Positions 37,020-43,991 are shown, counted from the first letter of the stretch. The stretch: DNA of 64,000 bases from Taibaiella chishuiensis (GCF_003014535.1 NZ_PYGD01000007.1:124001-188000); one strand, 5' to 3'. A program made the numbers and translations. The notes: generated by a model not told the origin, from the sequence alone.

Positions 37020-37400
37020 TTAGTCTATTGTCAGCTGCACATCCGATGCGCCATTGGTCTCCCAGGTAACCCTATACATATTACCATTATTACAGGGCGG
37101 GTAGTCGTTGACAGAGGAACTGTATACAAGCACGTTCTGATTGGCAGGTGCTGGCGGATTGGTACCCACATTGATCTGGTAAGCAGGAATGTTATCCCGC
37201 AGTACTTTAGCAGCGAAGAAATTGCCGGTGGCAAAGAAAACCACAGATCCCATAGTACCTGCAGGCGTAACCCAAAAACTGCCACCCTGTGTGCTGATAT
37301 AATAGGAACAAGGCGTGTTATTACGAACCCGCATCGAATTGGCAAAGCTACCCGCCGCTACTGTAATAGCGATCAAAAGAAGAAGCATACTTTTTTTCAT
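37020..37400 (-). CDS. Small secreted protein of the NxTxC...CNxGN family (member 1)
   Basis: A 126-aa protein with signal peptide MKKSMLLLLIAITVAAGSFA. The mature part opens MRVRNNTPCSYYISTQGG and ends PPCNNGNMYRVTWETNGASD then VQLTID. It shares with the genes at 37485, 38068, 50787, 51529, 52269 and 52815 the layout: signal peptide, a strand with N-x-T-x-C, a variable middle, then C-N-x-G-N-x-Y/V-T-x-x-W and a hydrophobic last strand. It is the most diverged member. I do not recognise the family. The start at 37400 is chosen over 37424 because the promoter-like element 37422-37454 overlaps the longer form. Confidence 0.75.
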   Translation of the reverse strand: MKKSMLLLLIAITVAAGSFANSMRVRNNTPCSYYISTQGGSFWVTPAGTMGSVVFFATGNFFAAKVLRDNIPAYQINVGTNPPAPANQNVLVYSSSVNDYPPCNNGNMYRVTWETNGASDVQLTID

Positions 37401-37421
37401 AAACAGGAAATTTTGTTTGTT

Positions 37422-37454
37422 CAAAATTAATAAGGCCCGGCGGCTAAAAATGCC
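37422..37454 (-). promoter_or_regulatory. Shared 33-bp upstream element (copy 1)
   Basis: On minus: GGCATTTTTAGCC, then TAATTTTG placed 14 bp after the TTAG half. It lies 21 bp before the ATG at 37400. The same bases form part of a 13-bp hairpin (37432-37444 with 37452-37464) that could also end the upstream minus-strand gene. Confidence 0.55.
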
Positions 37455-37484
37455 ACCGGGCCTTATGCCTGCAATGAAGGCCTA

Positions 37485-37919
37485 TTACATGATCAGCACA
37501 ATGATATTACCGGCTGCATTCTGTTGCCAGGTTGCCGTAACCGCAGCATTGCCATTACAGGGAATAGCGGTAGCCGTAGTGGTCATAGAAGGCGAAACGG
37601 GGGAACTGGCGTCGCCGCAGGCCAGGCCGATGCCGGGCAAGGGAACCAGTACGCCGCCTTGGATATGGGTAAAATAGGCCGTTGCGGGCAACCCCGCCAG
37701 GCCGGGCAATACGGACGGCGATGCATAAATAGTCGTAGCATTAGCCGGTATGGTAATGTCCTGCGATTCGAAGTACATACTGGGTCCTGACGGAATGCCG
37801 TATCCGCGGAAGCTGAATGCACAGCTACAGCCGGTAAGGTTGACCAGGGTAATCGAGTTGGCCTGCGCGGCCAGTAATGCGCCTACGGAACACATCAGGG
37901 TAAGCAGTGCTTTTTTCAT
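37485..37919 (-). CDS. Small secreted protein of the NxTxC...CNxGN family (member 2)
   Basis: A 144-aa protein with signal peptide MKKALLTLMCSVGALLAAQA and mature start NSITLVNLTGCSCAFSFRGY. The end is IPCNGNAAVTATWQQNAAGN then IIVLIM. It is very close to the neighbour at 38068-38499 in both the signal peptide and the NLTGCSCAFSFRGYG motif, so the two are recent duplicates. A degenerate copy of the shared upstream element (TAAAGATC on plus at 37948-37955) lies 29 bp before the start. Export by Sec is clear; fate after the inner membrane (periplasm, surface, medium) is not visible. Confidence 0.82.
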   Translation of the reverse strand: MKKALLTLMCSVGALLAAQANSITLVNLTGCSCAFSFRGYGIPSGPSMYFESQDITIPANATTIYASPSVLPGLAGLPATAYFTHIQGGVLVPLPGIGLACGDASSPVSPSMTTTATAIPCNGNAAVTATWQQNAAGNIIVLIM

Positions 37920-38067
37920 AAAACGGTTTTGTGGTTTGTTGAAAATTTAAAGATCATAGTACTGGCGACATACATACTCCTGAATACAGTGACCGGAACA
38001 CAGGCCTGATGCCCGGTGTACAATACGAGACTATATACCACCGGGATCTGTTACGCATTAAAACAGG

Positions 38068-38499
38068 TTACATAATCAGTACCACCACATTGCCTGCAGC
38101 ATTCTGTTGCCAGCTTGCAGTAACCGAAGAGTTGTTGTTACAGGGAATAGAAGTGGCTGTAGTGGTCATGGAGGTACCCACGCCGGATGCCACGCTACCA
38201 CAGGCCAGGCCTACGCCCGGTACCGTAGTCAGCACACCGCCTTTGATATAGGTAAATACTGCGGTAGCAGGCAGGGAACCCATACCCGGTATTGCAGAGG
38301 GTGCAGCATAAAAGGTATTGCCCGGTGGTACGGTGGTGTTTGGCGATTCGTAATAAGTACCGGGCAGCGCAGGGTCGCCGTAGCCGCGGAAGCTGAATGC
38401 ACAGCTACAGCCGGTAAGGTTAACAACAGTGAGGGTATTGGCCTGGGCGGCAAGGATCGTTCCAACGGAACACAGGAGGGTAAGCAGCGTTTTTTTCAT
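38068..38499 (-). CDS. Small secreted protein of the NxTxC...CNxGN family (member 3)
   Basis: A 143-aa paralogue of the 37485 gene: signal peptide MKKTLLTLLCSVGTILAAQA, mature start NTLTVVNLTGCSCAFSFRGY, end IPCNNNSSVTASWQQNAAGN then VVVLIM. Four cysteines in the mature part (CSC, AC, PC) could form disulfides. The ATG at 38499 is chosen because the longer frame (to 38577) runs through the shared upstream element. Function unknown. Confidence 0.82.
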   Translation of the reverse strand: MKKTLLTLLCSVGTILAAQANTLTVVNLTGCSCAFSFRGYGDPALPGTYYESPNTTVPPGNTFYAAPSAIPGMGSLPATAVFTYIKGGVLTTVPGVGLACGSVASGVGTSMTTTATSIPCNNNSSVTASWQQNAAGNVVVLIM

Positions 38500-38527
38500 A
38501 AAAACGGTTTTGTGATTTGGTGAAAGC

Positions 38528-38560
38528 CAAAGATCTATAGCACCGGTGGCAAAAAATGCC
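38528..38560 (-). promoter_or_regulatory. Shared 33-bp upstream element (copy 2)
   Basis: On minus: GGCATTTTTTGCC, 14 bp between TTTG and GATCTTTG, ending 28 bp before the ATG at 38499. It matches the elements at 51381 and 52126 almost base for base in its first 13 bp. Confidence 0.6.
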
Positions 38561-38678
38561 CCTGGAAAAATTTGCATATGATCGCTTAATTTTTAAAACA
38601 GAGAGCCGGGCAGCATTTGAAAATACTAACTTGCAGGCCGGGTAACGAACGATCTATAAACACCCCATTTCTGAATAT

Positions 38679-38885
38679 ATGAACAAACAACTAACCGTAG
38701 AGCAGCTCAAAACTGCACAGCAAAAGATGCAGGAAGACATCCGCACCGCCATTAACGAGTTTATCGGTTATACCGGCGCCGTACCTAAGATCGCGATCGA
38801 TATATCGGCCATCAGGACGGTAGAAAGCAGCAAACCGGTAGGCCATACCATCGATGTAAAAACCAAAGTGATCGTAAAAGGATAA
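38679..38885 (+). CDS. 68-aa protein of unknown function
   Basis: A small soluble protein starting MNKQLTVEQLKTAQQKMQED, with one amphipathic helix then strands (GAVPKIAIDISAIRTVESS, GHTIDVKTKVIVKG). No signal peptide or membrane segment. An imperfect -7 element (TAACTTGC) lies about 45 bp upstream. It is followed by a strong bidirectional terminator. Codon use and clean ends support a real gene, but the family is not recognised. Confidence 0.6.
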   Translation: MNKQLTVEQLKTAQQKMQEDIRTAINEFIGYTGAVPKIAIDISAIRTVESSKPVGHTIDVKTKVIVKG

Positions 38886-38908
38886 GCAGCATCAGCGATT
38901 CCCAAAAG

Positions 38909-38945
38909 AGACAGGGCCCGGCGTGTTATACTCCGGGCCCTGTCT
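38909..38945. terminator. Strong terminator between convergent small genes
   Basis: Perfect 13-bp stem (38909-38921 with 38933-38945) and 11-nt loop, between the stop at 38885 (plus) and the stop at 38951 (minus). Confidence 0.8.
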
Positions 38946-38950
38946 TCCTG

Positions 38951-39172
38951 CTACAGGTAGTAGCTGCTTCTTCTCGGGCTGCGCTCCCGGAATACCGGCG
39001 TTTTCTTCTTTTCTACTGAGCTGGCCAGAAAGGTCAGCTTCTTCTGCTCCAGCGTTTCCGCAACAATAGTGCTGCATCCTACTTCCCGGTCTTTGATTTC
39101 TTCCACTACCCAGGTAATGGTATAGTTGGACTTGTGAAAAACCAGGTCGCCTACCTTGAGTTGTTCTTCCAT
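38951..39172 (-). CDS. 73-aa protein, YodC/DUF2158-like
   Basis: Starts MEEQLKVGDLVFHKSNYTIT and continues WVVEEIKDREVGCSTIVAET. The opening L-K-x-G-D-x-V-x-x-x-S-x-x-x-x-x-x-V pattern is that of small YodC/DUF2158-like proteins. The C-terminal tail is basic (EKKKTPVFRERSPRRSS). Start at 39172 is preferred to the in-frame ATG at 39193 because the protein then begins at the conserved part. Function unknown. Confidence 0.65.
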   Translation of the reverse strand: MEEQLKVGDLVFHKSNYTITWVVEEIKDREVGCSTIVAETLEQKKLTFLASSVEKKKTPVFRERSPRRSSYYL

Positions 39173-39415
39173 AGCATCAGATTTATAATGCAAAGGTAGC
39201 GGCGTACTACGCCATTACACGGCCTACCGCGCTGCTCCGAAAGAAATTTTCCGTAAATAATAAATACATATTTTATTTAATTCAAAACATAAAGAACGCT
39301 AAAAATAACATACTTTAATTTTTTTGAATAATTTAAAACAATCTATATTTACAACAGTATTTCAAATTAAAATACGATACATTTTTTCACCAAACCAACC
39401 AAATCCAACAAAAAA

Positions 39416-39841
39416 ATGAAAAAGGTAAAACTGATGTTTGCCCTGCTGGCACTGGGCTTCGGGCAACAGGCGATGGCCCAGACCTGTAACTGTACCGCCA
39501 ACAATCTCTACGCCGTGGAGTATCCCAGTACGGGCAATACTCAAACCGGGAGCGCGAACTACAATTTCAGCCTCCCGGTATCGGCCATCACCAGCGGCAA
39601 CAATATCCATCTCTGGTTTCCCAAGTCGGCTTGTTATCCTACTGCTGCCAATCCCTGCTATGGCCCTTATAAAGCAACGATCGGCGCCAATACGATCAAC
39701 TCGGTGGGCGGTACGACTGTAAACCAGCATATCCAGATACCGGCATCGTATCTGAAACCCGGGGTAAATACCATCGTGGTAAAAGGTTATTGCGGTAACA
39801 CCGTATGTAACCTGAGTTCAACGATAATTACCGTGCAATAA
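39416..39841 (+). CDS. Small secreted Cys-containing protein of unknown function
   Basis: A 141-aa protein with signal peptide MKKVKLMFALLALGFGQQAM (cleavage near AQTC). The mature part is Asn/Thr-rich and beta-type, opening TCNCTANNLYAVEYPSTGN. Later parts are GNNIHLWFPKSACYP and LKPGVNTIVVKGYCGNTVC. Eight cysteines suggest disulfides outside the cytoplasm. It does not share the NxTxC...CNxGN layout. It is preceded by about 180 bp of very AT-rich DNA and closed by the hairpin at 39875-39899. Confidence 0.75.
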   Translation: MKKVKLMFALLALGFGQQAMAQTCNCTANNLYAVEYPSTGNTQTGSANYNFSLPVSAITSGNNIHLWFPKSACYPTAANPCYGPYKATIGANTINSVGGTTVNQHIQIPASYLKPGVNTIVVKGYCGNTVCNLSSTIITVQ

Positions 39842-39874
39842 ACAAGATCTAAAAAAACCGTATGGCAATACCGG

Positions 39875-39899
39875 CAACACTCCCCCCGAGGGAGTGTTG
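39875..39899 (+). terminator. Terminator after the 39416 gene
   Basis: Perfect 10-bp stem (39875-39884 with 39890-39899), 5-nt loop, followed by TTGTTT. Confidence 0.75.
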
Positions 39900-40048
39900 T
39901 TGTTTGAGACCATGCTCATTCGTCATAAAAACGGGAAAGCGCATTATAAGCACGTTTATGAACCTGGGCTTCACGACCATGAACTGGCACTAACGGGATT
40001 ACAAAAGGGTGCCTAAATTGCTGCAGCATCCTTCTAAAAACGCAGGCA

Positions 40049-40276
40049 ATGAAAAAGAAACAAAGAACACTACCCCGGCTCAGGCTGAAGAAAGCAATCA
40101 TCAGCGACCTTAACCTGGTAACCGGCGGCAATCCCGGCGACAATAACTTACAGATGGGTACGGGTGTGGGGCCCTGCCTGCCTATAAGTACCCAGAAAAG
40201 CGAATGCATGTCTTTAATCCTGATCTGTTATTCTGCTTTCTGCGGTCCGAAGCCAACATTTACCCATTGCTATTAA
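40049..40276 (+). CDS. GG-leader peptide precursor with Cys-rich core (precursor 1)
   Basis: A 75-aa ORF. The N-terminal 27 residues are a Bacteroidota natural-product leader: basic start MKKKQRTLPRLRLKKAIISD, then LNLVTGG. The core after Gly-Gly is about 48 residues with 5 Cys and many Ser/Thr (opens NPGDNNLQMGTGVGPC, ends FCGPKPTFTHCY). The K-L-x-L-K-K-x-x-I-x-x-L-n pattern is that of the class I lanthipeptide / GG-Bacteroidales precursors that I know. No LanB, LanC, radical SAM or peptidase-ABC gene is in the window, so modification is unproven; disulfides are an alternative. It is followed by its own terminator. Confidence 0.8.
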   Translation: MKKKQRTLPRLRLKKAIISDLNLVTGGNPGDNNLQMGTGVGPCLPISTQKSECMSLILICYSAFCGPKPTFTHCY

Positions 40277-40302
40277 CCTGTTTTTATGTGTGCGGTGAAT
40301 GG

Positions 40303-40325
40303 AGCCACCCTGTAATGGGGTGGCT
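40303..40325 (+). terminator. Terminator after precursor 1
   Basis: 8-bp stem (40303-40310 with 40318-40325), 7-nt loop, then a T-run TTTTTC. Confidence 0.8.
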
Positions 40326-40383
40326 TTTTCTATTGCGCTGCCTGCTACCCGGGCAATAGGCCATAAGGCGGGGCTTACGCCGG

Positions 40384-40536
40384 TTATGGTTTATAAGGCG
40401 GGGGGCATAGATACGTTTCCCTCGGATCCAGAAGGTCGGCAGGAATATCGATGGGTCCTATAGCGTTTAGTTCCGGCGCCAGGCAAAGGATCGCGATCTT
40501 GGTAATTTTTAATTTACCGGGATTGTGCTTCTTCAT
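40384..40536 (-). CDS. 50-aa leader-like peptide on the minus strand
   Basis: A short frame read on minus from ATG 40534-40536 to TAA 40384-40386. It opens MKKHNPGKLKITKIAILCLA, close in style to the K-L-x-L-K-K-x-x-I leaders of the neighbouring precursors, but it has no Gly-Gly. It continues PELNAIGPIDIPADLLDP and ends RETYLCPPPYKP, with two Cys. It may be another natural-product precursor type with a different cleavage site. There is no terminator or promoter that I can assign with confidence. The call rests on leader similarity and context. Confidence 0.5.
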   Translation of the reverse strand: MKKHNPGKLKITKIAILCLAPELNAIGPIDIPADLLDPRETYLCPPPYKP

Positions 40537-40984
40537 AAAGAATAGTTTTTATCAGTATCAGGTAAAACAAAAAGGACATCAGTTGGGAATAACCCTTTAC
40601 CGGCATCAGGCCGGGTAAGCGATGACGCGGACAACCTGTCCGCCGCAGGTTACGGTTCATTCAAGCCGACCGGGGAACACGTTGTTTTTATGGGGCACAA
40701 ACAAATGGAACCCTGCTTTGCAATAAAATTAAATAATCGATATACAACCACCAAAAAAGACTTATTAAAAAATAAAAGCTACGCATCTATTTTTCAGCAA
40801 AATAATTACGCATACTATTTTCTGCGCACAGGAGCATACTTCGGGCTTACATACATACCGGCTGTAAGCCTGCTTTAAAGCCAAGCGAAATAACAGCAAT
40901 AAAAACCATATATCTAATTAACAGTTAAATAATTAAATATTATTTTTATCAACTTAAATTTATCATGAAACAAAATAGTTTATC
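40537..40984. other. 448-bp AT-rich region without a supported gene
   Basis: GC drops sharply from about 40720 to 40980. The plus frame 40690-40878 is open but reads as low-complexity Asn/Tyr/Lys-rich sequence without a ribosome site and is not called. Two copies of TTTATCATGAAA lie at the right end (around 40959 and 40979), the second at the start of a 24-aa ORF. Confidence 0.5.
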
Positions 40985-41059
40985 ATGAAAAGGAAGATCA
41001 TAAAGTTTCAAAAAACTAAGCTTGCCCAGGCAACGATCCCCGGCATGGTAAACAAATAA
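40985..41059 (+). CDS. 24-aa leader-like ORF without a core
   Basis: The frame starts MKRKIIKFQKTKLAQATIPG and stops four residues later. The basic, K-x-K-L-x-x-A-x-I pattern resembles the leaders at 40049, 41868 and 42787 but it ends where Gly-Gly would stand. A hairpin with a T-run follows at 41083-41111. It may be a decayed precursor or chance; a frameshift that would restore a longer core is not obvious. Confidence 0.35.
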   Translation: MKRKIIKFQKTKLAQATIPGMVNK

Positions 41060-41082
41060 AGTCCCTACCCCTATCCCAGTAC

Positions 41083-41110
41083 AAAGCCATACACTACCAT
41101 GTGTGGCTTT
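41083..41110 (+). terminator. Hairpin after the 24-aa leader-like ORF
   Basis: AAAGCC...ACAC pairs with GTGT...GGCTTT with a 2-nt bulge, followed by TTTTGTG. Confidence 0.5.
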
Positions 41111-41181
41111 TGTGTGTTTATAAAGGCGCTTAGCCGCTCTCCTGTAACGAGCAATATGAAGTCCGGTCTGTCGCAAAAAAA

Positions 41182-41209
41182 GGAGCTGATATCGTTTGAT
41201 ATCAGCTCC
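41182..41209 (-). terminator. Terminator after the 41237 gene
   Basis: Perfect 12-bp stem (41182-41193 with 41198-41209), GTTT loop, and a T-run on the minus strand, 28 bp past the stop. Confidence 0.85.
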
Positions 41210-41236
41210 CGTCGGTATAAGATGGTAATAAATGGT

Positions 41237-41671
41237 TTAATGAGCGATAACCGCATTACCAATAATTACGCCCAGGCCGAGATCGGTGGACAAATCCCAT
41301 TGGGTACCCGGGCCACCACCGCCCATATGTCCGGGCCAGCCGGTAGGCCCGCCCCAGCAGAAAAGCGGCACGCCCACGGTAGCACCGAGATAATCGATGC
41401 CGATGATCCGGTAGTCGGTAACGTTTAACGGGATAAGCGGCATACCAGGACCGCCGAGCATACCCACAGGTGTGATGCCGGGGCCCAGGGTTACCGGGAA
41501 CATTACAGTAGGCCCGCCACAGGGTATGGGCTCCATGATAAAGGTGAGGGTAACCGGTGAAGGGGGCCCGGGAGGATAACCGTTCCTGTTGTCTACATTA
41601 ACCATAACGGCTTGCGCATAGGAAATACAGCTTCCGATCAGCAGCAGCAGGAATAACATGCTTCTTTTCAT
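41237..41671 (-). CDS. Small secreted Gly/Pro-rich protein of unknown function
   Basis: A 144-aa protein with signal peptide MKRSMLFLLLLIGSCISYAQ. The mature part begins AVMVNVDNRNGYPPGPPSPV and is rich in Gly and Pro (GPGITPVGMLGGPGMPLIP; WGGPTGWPGHMGGGGPG), with two Cys. It shares only its size and secretion with the NxTxC family. A perfect -7 element (TATATTTG on minus, 41709-41716) and an inverted repeat sit 38-63 bp before its start. Function unknown. Confidence 0.72.
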   Translation of the reverse strand: MKRSMLFLLLLIGSCISYAQAVMVNVDNRNGYPPGPPSPVTLTFIMEPIPCGGPTVMFPVTLGPGITPVGMLGGPGMPLIPLNVTDYRIIGIDYLGATVGVPLFCWGGPTGWPGHMGGGGPGTQWDLSTDLGLGVIIGNAVIAH

Positions 41672-41704
41672 AGGATCAATTTTTAAGTGAGTAAATGGTT
41701 TGAT

Positions 41705-41734
41705 GTTTCAAATATATAAATATTTATTTGAAAC
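41705..41734 (-). promoter_or_regulatory. Promoter overlapped by a perfect inverted repeat
   Basis: GTTTCAAATA (41705-41714) and TATTTGAAAC (41725-41734) are perfect 10-bp arms with a 10-bp spacer. The minus-strand -7 element TATATTTG (41709-41716) overlaps the arm nearer the gene at 41237-41671. The arrangement fits a repressor operator; the regulator is unknown. Confidence 0.5.
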
Positions 41735-41811
41735 AAATTCAACAAATAGCATCAAAATATAAAAAATAAATTGCTACATAATAATAGGAATTACGACTAA
41801 TAATTTCCGAT

Positions 41812-41844
41812 GGCATTTTATGCCCCCCGATACCGCGACATTTA
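41812..41844 (+). promoter_or_regulatory. Shared 33-bp upstream element (copy 3), before precursor 2
   Basis: GGCATTTTATGCC, 14 bp between TATG and GACATTTA, ending 23 bp before the ATG at 41868. Same length and layout as the elements before the secreted-protein genes, with single-base changes in each half. Confidence 0.55.
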
Positions 41845-41867
41845 CAGTTCATTTAAAAGACATTTTT

Positions 41868-42047
41868 ATGAAAAGGAAAAAACTTGCCCGAAAATTGTCT
41901 TTACAGAAAAAGACGCTGGCAGAACTTGTTGTAAGGGAACAAAACGCGATCCGCGGCGGGATGACGGCCGGAACCACTTGCTGTGGCTCTACCCCCGAAA
42001 TCAAAAACTGTCATACCCTGGCTTCCTGCTGGCCGGAGATCTGCTAA
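41868..42047 (+). CDS. GG-leader peptide precursor with Cys-rich core (precursor 2)
   Basis: A 59-aa ORF. The leader at 1-31 is basic then amphipathic (MKRKKLARKLSLQKKTLAEL) and ends AIRGG. The 28-residue core opens MTAGTTCCGSTPEIKNC and ends LASCWPEIC: 5 Cys, 5 Thr and 2 Ser, well suited to lanthionine or disulfide rings. ATG at 41868 is chosen over 41820 because the longer frame starts inside the shared upstream element. It is the only precursor that carries that element. No maturation enzyme is nearby. Confidence 0.82.
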   Translation: MKRKKLARKLSLQKKTLAELVVREQNAIRGGMTAGTTCCGSTPEIKNCHTLASCWPEIC

Positions 42048-42173
42048 TCCCGATAAGGGCCATAAGTAAACAAGATGGCCCTTATCCCCTTCCTCCTCTT
42101 GTGCCGTAAACAAGACGATCCAAATCCCACCAACAACAAACCACTATTTCTAATTTACAAACAACAAAAAAAC

Positions 42174-42581
42174 ATGAAAAAAATCGCAAGTATCGCTGCT
42201 ATCACAGCAGGCCTTTTCTTCAGCCAGGCCAGTGCATTCGGCCAACAGCTGTTTTATCCCAGCCTGGCCCTAACCTGTACTTCCTCGCCGGTGTTCCAGG
42301 TAGATGTGTATGGCAATTATAACAAGAGCACCACACCAGGCTTTTCCAGCGGCATCGCCCTGCATTATTATAGCCCTGCCAGTACAATATTTTCCCCGCT
42401 TTCCGGTCCTGCCGGGGAAACCTACCAGCTCGTGGAACTGACTATTGGCATAGGAGGCAGCTCTGATGCGACTTTCAGCGGTACCGAACTTTTTGGCACC
42501 GCAAAACCATTAGGTACTTCAGGCCGTACGGCATATGTATACCTGGCCAACCCGGGTAAGTACGAGTTCTATATCTATTAA
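42174..42581 (+). CDS. Small secreted protein of unknown function
   Basis: A 135-aa protein with signal peptide MKKIASIAAITAGLFFSQAS (cleavage near AFGQQ). The mature part is Ser/Gly/Tyr-rich and beta-type (LTCTSSPVFQVDVYGNYNKS, GETYQLVELTIGIGGSSDA, GRTAYVYLANPGKYEFYIY). One Cys. It lies between precursor genes 2 and 3. The longer open frame to 42075 would add a non-signal extension and is not used. Closed by the hairpin 42606-42637. Confidence 0.72.
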   Translation: MKKIASIAAITAGLFFSQASAFGQQLFYPSLALTCTSSPVFQVDVYGNYNKSTTPGFSSGIALHYYSPASTIFSPLSGPAGETYQLVELTIGIGGSSDATFSGTELFGTAKPLGTSGRTAYVYLANPGKYEFYIY

Positions 42582-42605
42582 CACGCATAACAAGGCCTGA
42601 ACCTG

Positions 42606-42637
42606 CAAAGCCACCGGTAAAAGTACCGATGGCTTTG
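42606..42637 (+). terminator. Terminator after the 42174 gene
   Basis: 14-bp stem with one mismatch (42606-42619 with 42624-42637) and 4-nt loop; weak T-tract. Confidence 0.7.
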
Positions 42638-42786
42638 TGTTGCCGGGCACGATCCATCTTGCCCCGGCAAGACTACTTAAAAAATACACCCGCTTTTATG
42701 CGTAAAAAATGCGCCTTCCTAAAAAAACCGTCCATAACCGGTCCGTCATTGCTTTATTTTGTCGCTCACATATCAAACATATAATT

Positions 42787-42978
42787 ATGAAAAAGAAAAC
42801 TTCAGCGAGAAAATTATCATTAAAGAAATTAACGATCAGCGAGCTTAATGCTACCCAGGGAGGACGCCTTTTAGAAACCGGGACGATAAAAATATCCAAC
42901 TACCCGACACAATGCCCTGCTGACAGCTTCTGCGCCAGCTACCTGGTACAATGCTTCCCTTCCAAGGAGTGCAACTAG
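42787..42978 (+). CDS. GG-leader peptide precursor with Cys-rich core (precursor 3)
   Basis: A 63-aa ORF. The leader at 1-26 is MKKKTSARKLSLKKLTISEL then NATQGG, the best match in the window to the K-L-x-L-K-K-x-T-I-x-x-L-N...GG pattern. The 37-residue core opens RLLETGTIKISNYPTQC and ends QCFPSKECN, with 4 Cys and several Ser/Thr. Start at 42787 rather than 42709 because the leader begins there. It is followed by a long terminator. As for the others, no cognate modification or export genes are seen. Confidence 0.83.
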   Translation: MKKKTSARKLSLKKLTISELNATQGGRLLETGTIKISNYPTQCPADSFCASYLVQCFPSKECN

Positions 42979-43011
42979 ACCGGCACAGGTGTCCGCATCA
43001 ATTCCTTATTA

Positions 43012-43051
43012 AAAAAGCTAAAGCCATCCTTCGCGATGGCTTTAGCTTTTT
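43012..43051 (+). terminator. Long terminator after precursor 3
   Basis: Perfect 17-bp stem (43012-43028 with 43035-43051), 6-nt loop, ending in a T-run. Confidence 0.9.
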
Positions 43052-43080
43052 ACAGGGTATGAGCGAACTGCAGGAGCTGG

Positions 43081-43760
43081 AAGGTCATAGCGGGATGCTA
43101 TGACCAGTATGTTTTTTTATAGTCTCGCGGAGATCTCGCGGAGACGCGGCGTTTACGGCGAGCAAACAGAAGGTGGTAGCGAGACGCGACGACCAGACTA
43201 GGGCTGTATAGTTCCCAGCATGATGTCAATCTATTCGCTGCGTCGCCGTGTCGCTACGAGAAAAAACATGTGTATTCTACTGTTGCAAATAGTAGTAGCT
43301 ACCGGGCCAGGTAAATGAACAGAAGGTCGTAGCGGATGCTATGACCAGTATGTTTTTGGGGGTCTCGCGGAGACGCTGCGTTTACGGCGAGTAAACAGAA
43401 GGTGGTAGCGAGACGCGACGACCAGACTAGGGTTGTATAGTTCCCAGCATGATGTCAATCTATTCGCTGCGTCGCCGTGTCGCTGCGAGAAAAACACGCA
43501 TTGCGCTGTGGCAATAACAGTAGCTACCGGGCCAGGTAAACGAGCAGAAGGTCGTAGCGGGATGCTATGACCAGTATGTTTTTGGGGTCTCGCGGAGACA
43601 CGGCGTTAGCGGCGAGCAAACAGAAGGTCGTAGCGAGACGCGACGACCAGACTAGGGTTGTATAGTTCCCAGTATGATGTCAATCTATTCGCTGCGCCGC
43701 CGTGTCGCTGCGAGAAAAAACACACGTTATGCCGTGGCAATAACAGGAGCTATTTGAAAC
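43081..43760 (+). repeat. Three tandem units of a 225-242-bp non-coding repeat
   Basis: Units begin at 43081, 43323 and 43548 with AAGGTC(A/G)TAGCGG. Each holds a hairpin GGTC(A/G)TAGC...GCTATGACC, a GC-rich TCTCGCGGAGA stretch, a second hairpin-like GTAGCGAGACGCGACGACC, the sentence-like constant TATAGTTCCCAG, and the dispersed-repeat core (TTCGCTGCGTCGCCGTGTCG...). No coding frame is supported. The array occupies most of the 863-bp gap between precursor 3 and tRNA-His. Confidence 0.85.
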
Positions 43761-43841
43761 GATTTCTGAAACGTTTTTCAGATCACGGCGAAAAATATGG
43801 GCAAGAAAAAAGCGGAAACTGTTGAAAAACAATTTCCGCTT

Positions 43842-43919
<78 letters not shown>

Positions 43920-43991
43920 GTGTTTGTTGGGAGTGCAAAGGTAATAATAAGTGACCGAATAAACCAAACATTTTTTAGGTTTCTTTCTCCT

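Noticed and set aside
37432-37464. Hairpin read only as a terminator for the 37485 gene
   Set aside because: It coincides with the shared 33-bp element seen before five other genes, so it is listed as that element; a double role remains possible.
40690-40878. 62-codon plus frame in the AT-rich gap
   Set aside because: Asn/Tyr/Lys-rich low-complexity translation, no signal peptide, no leader pattern and no promoter or terminator.
43081-43760. Possible CRISPR array
   Set aside because: Units are 225-242 bp and nearly identical throughout, with no short repeat/unique spacer alternation and no cas genes nearby.
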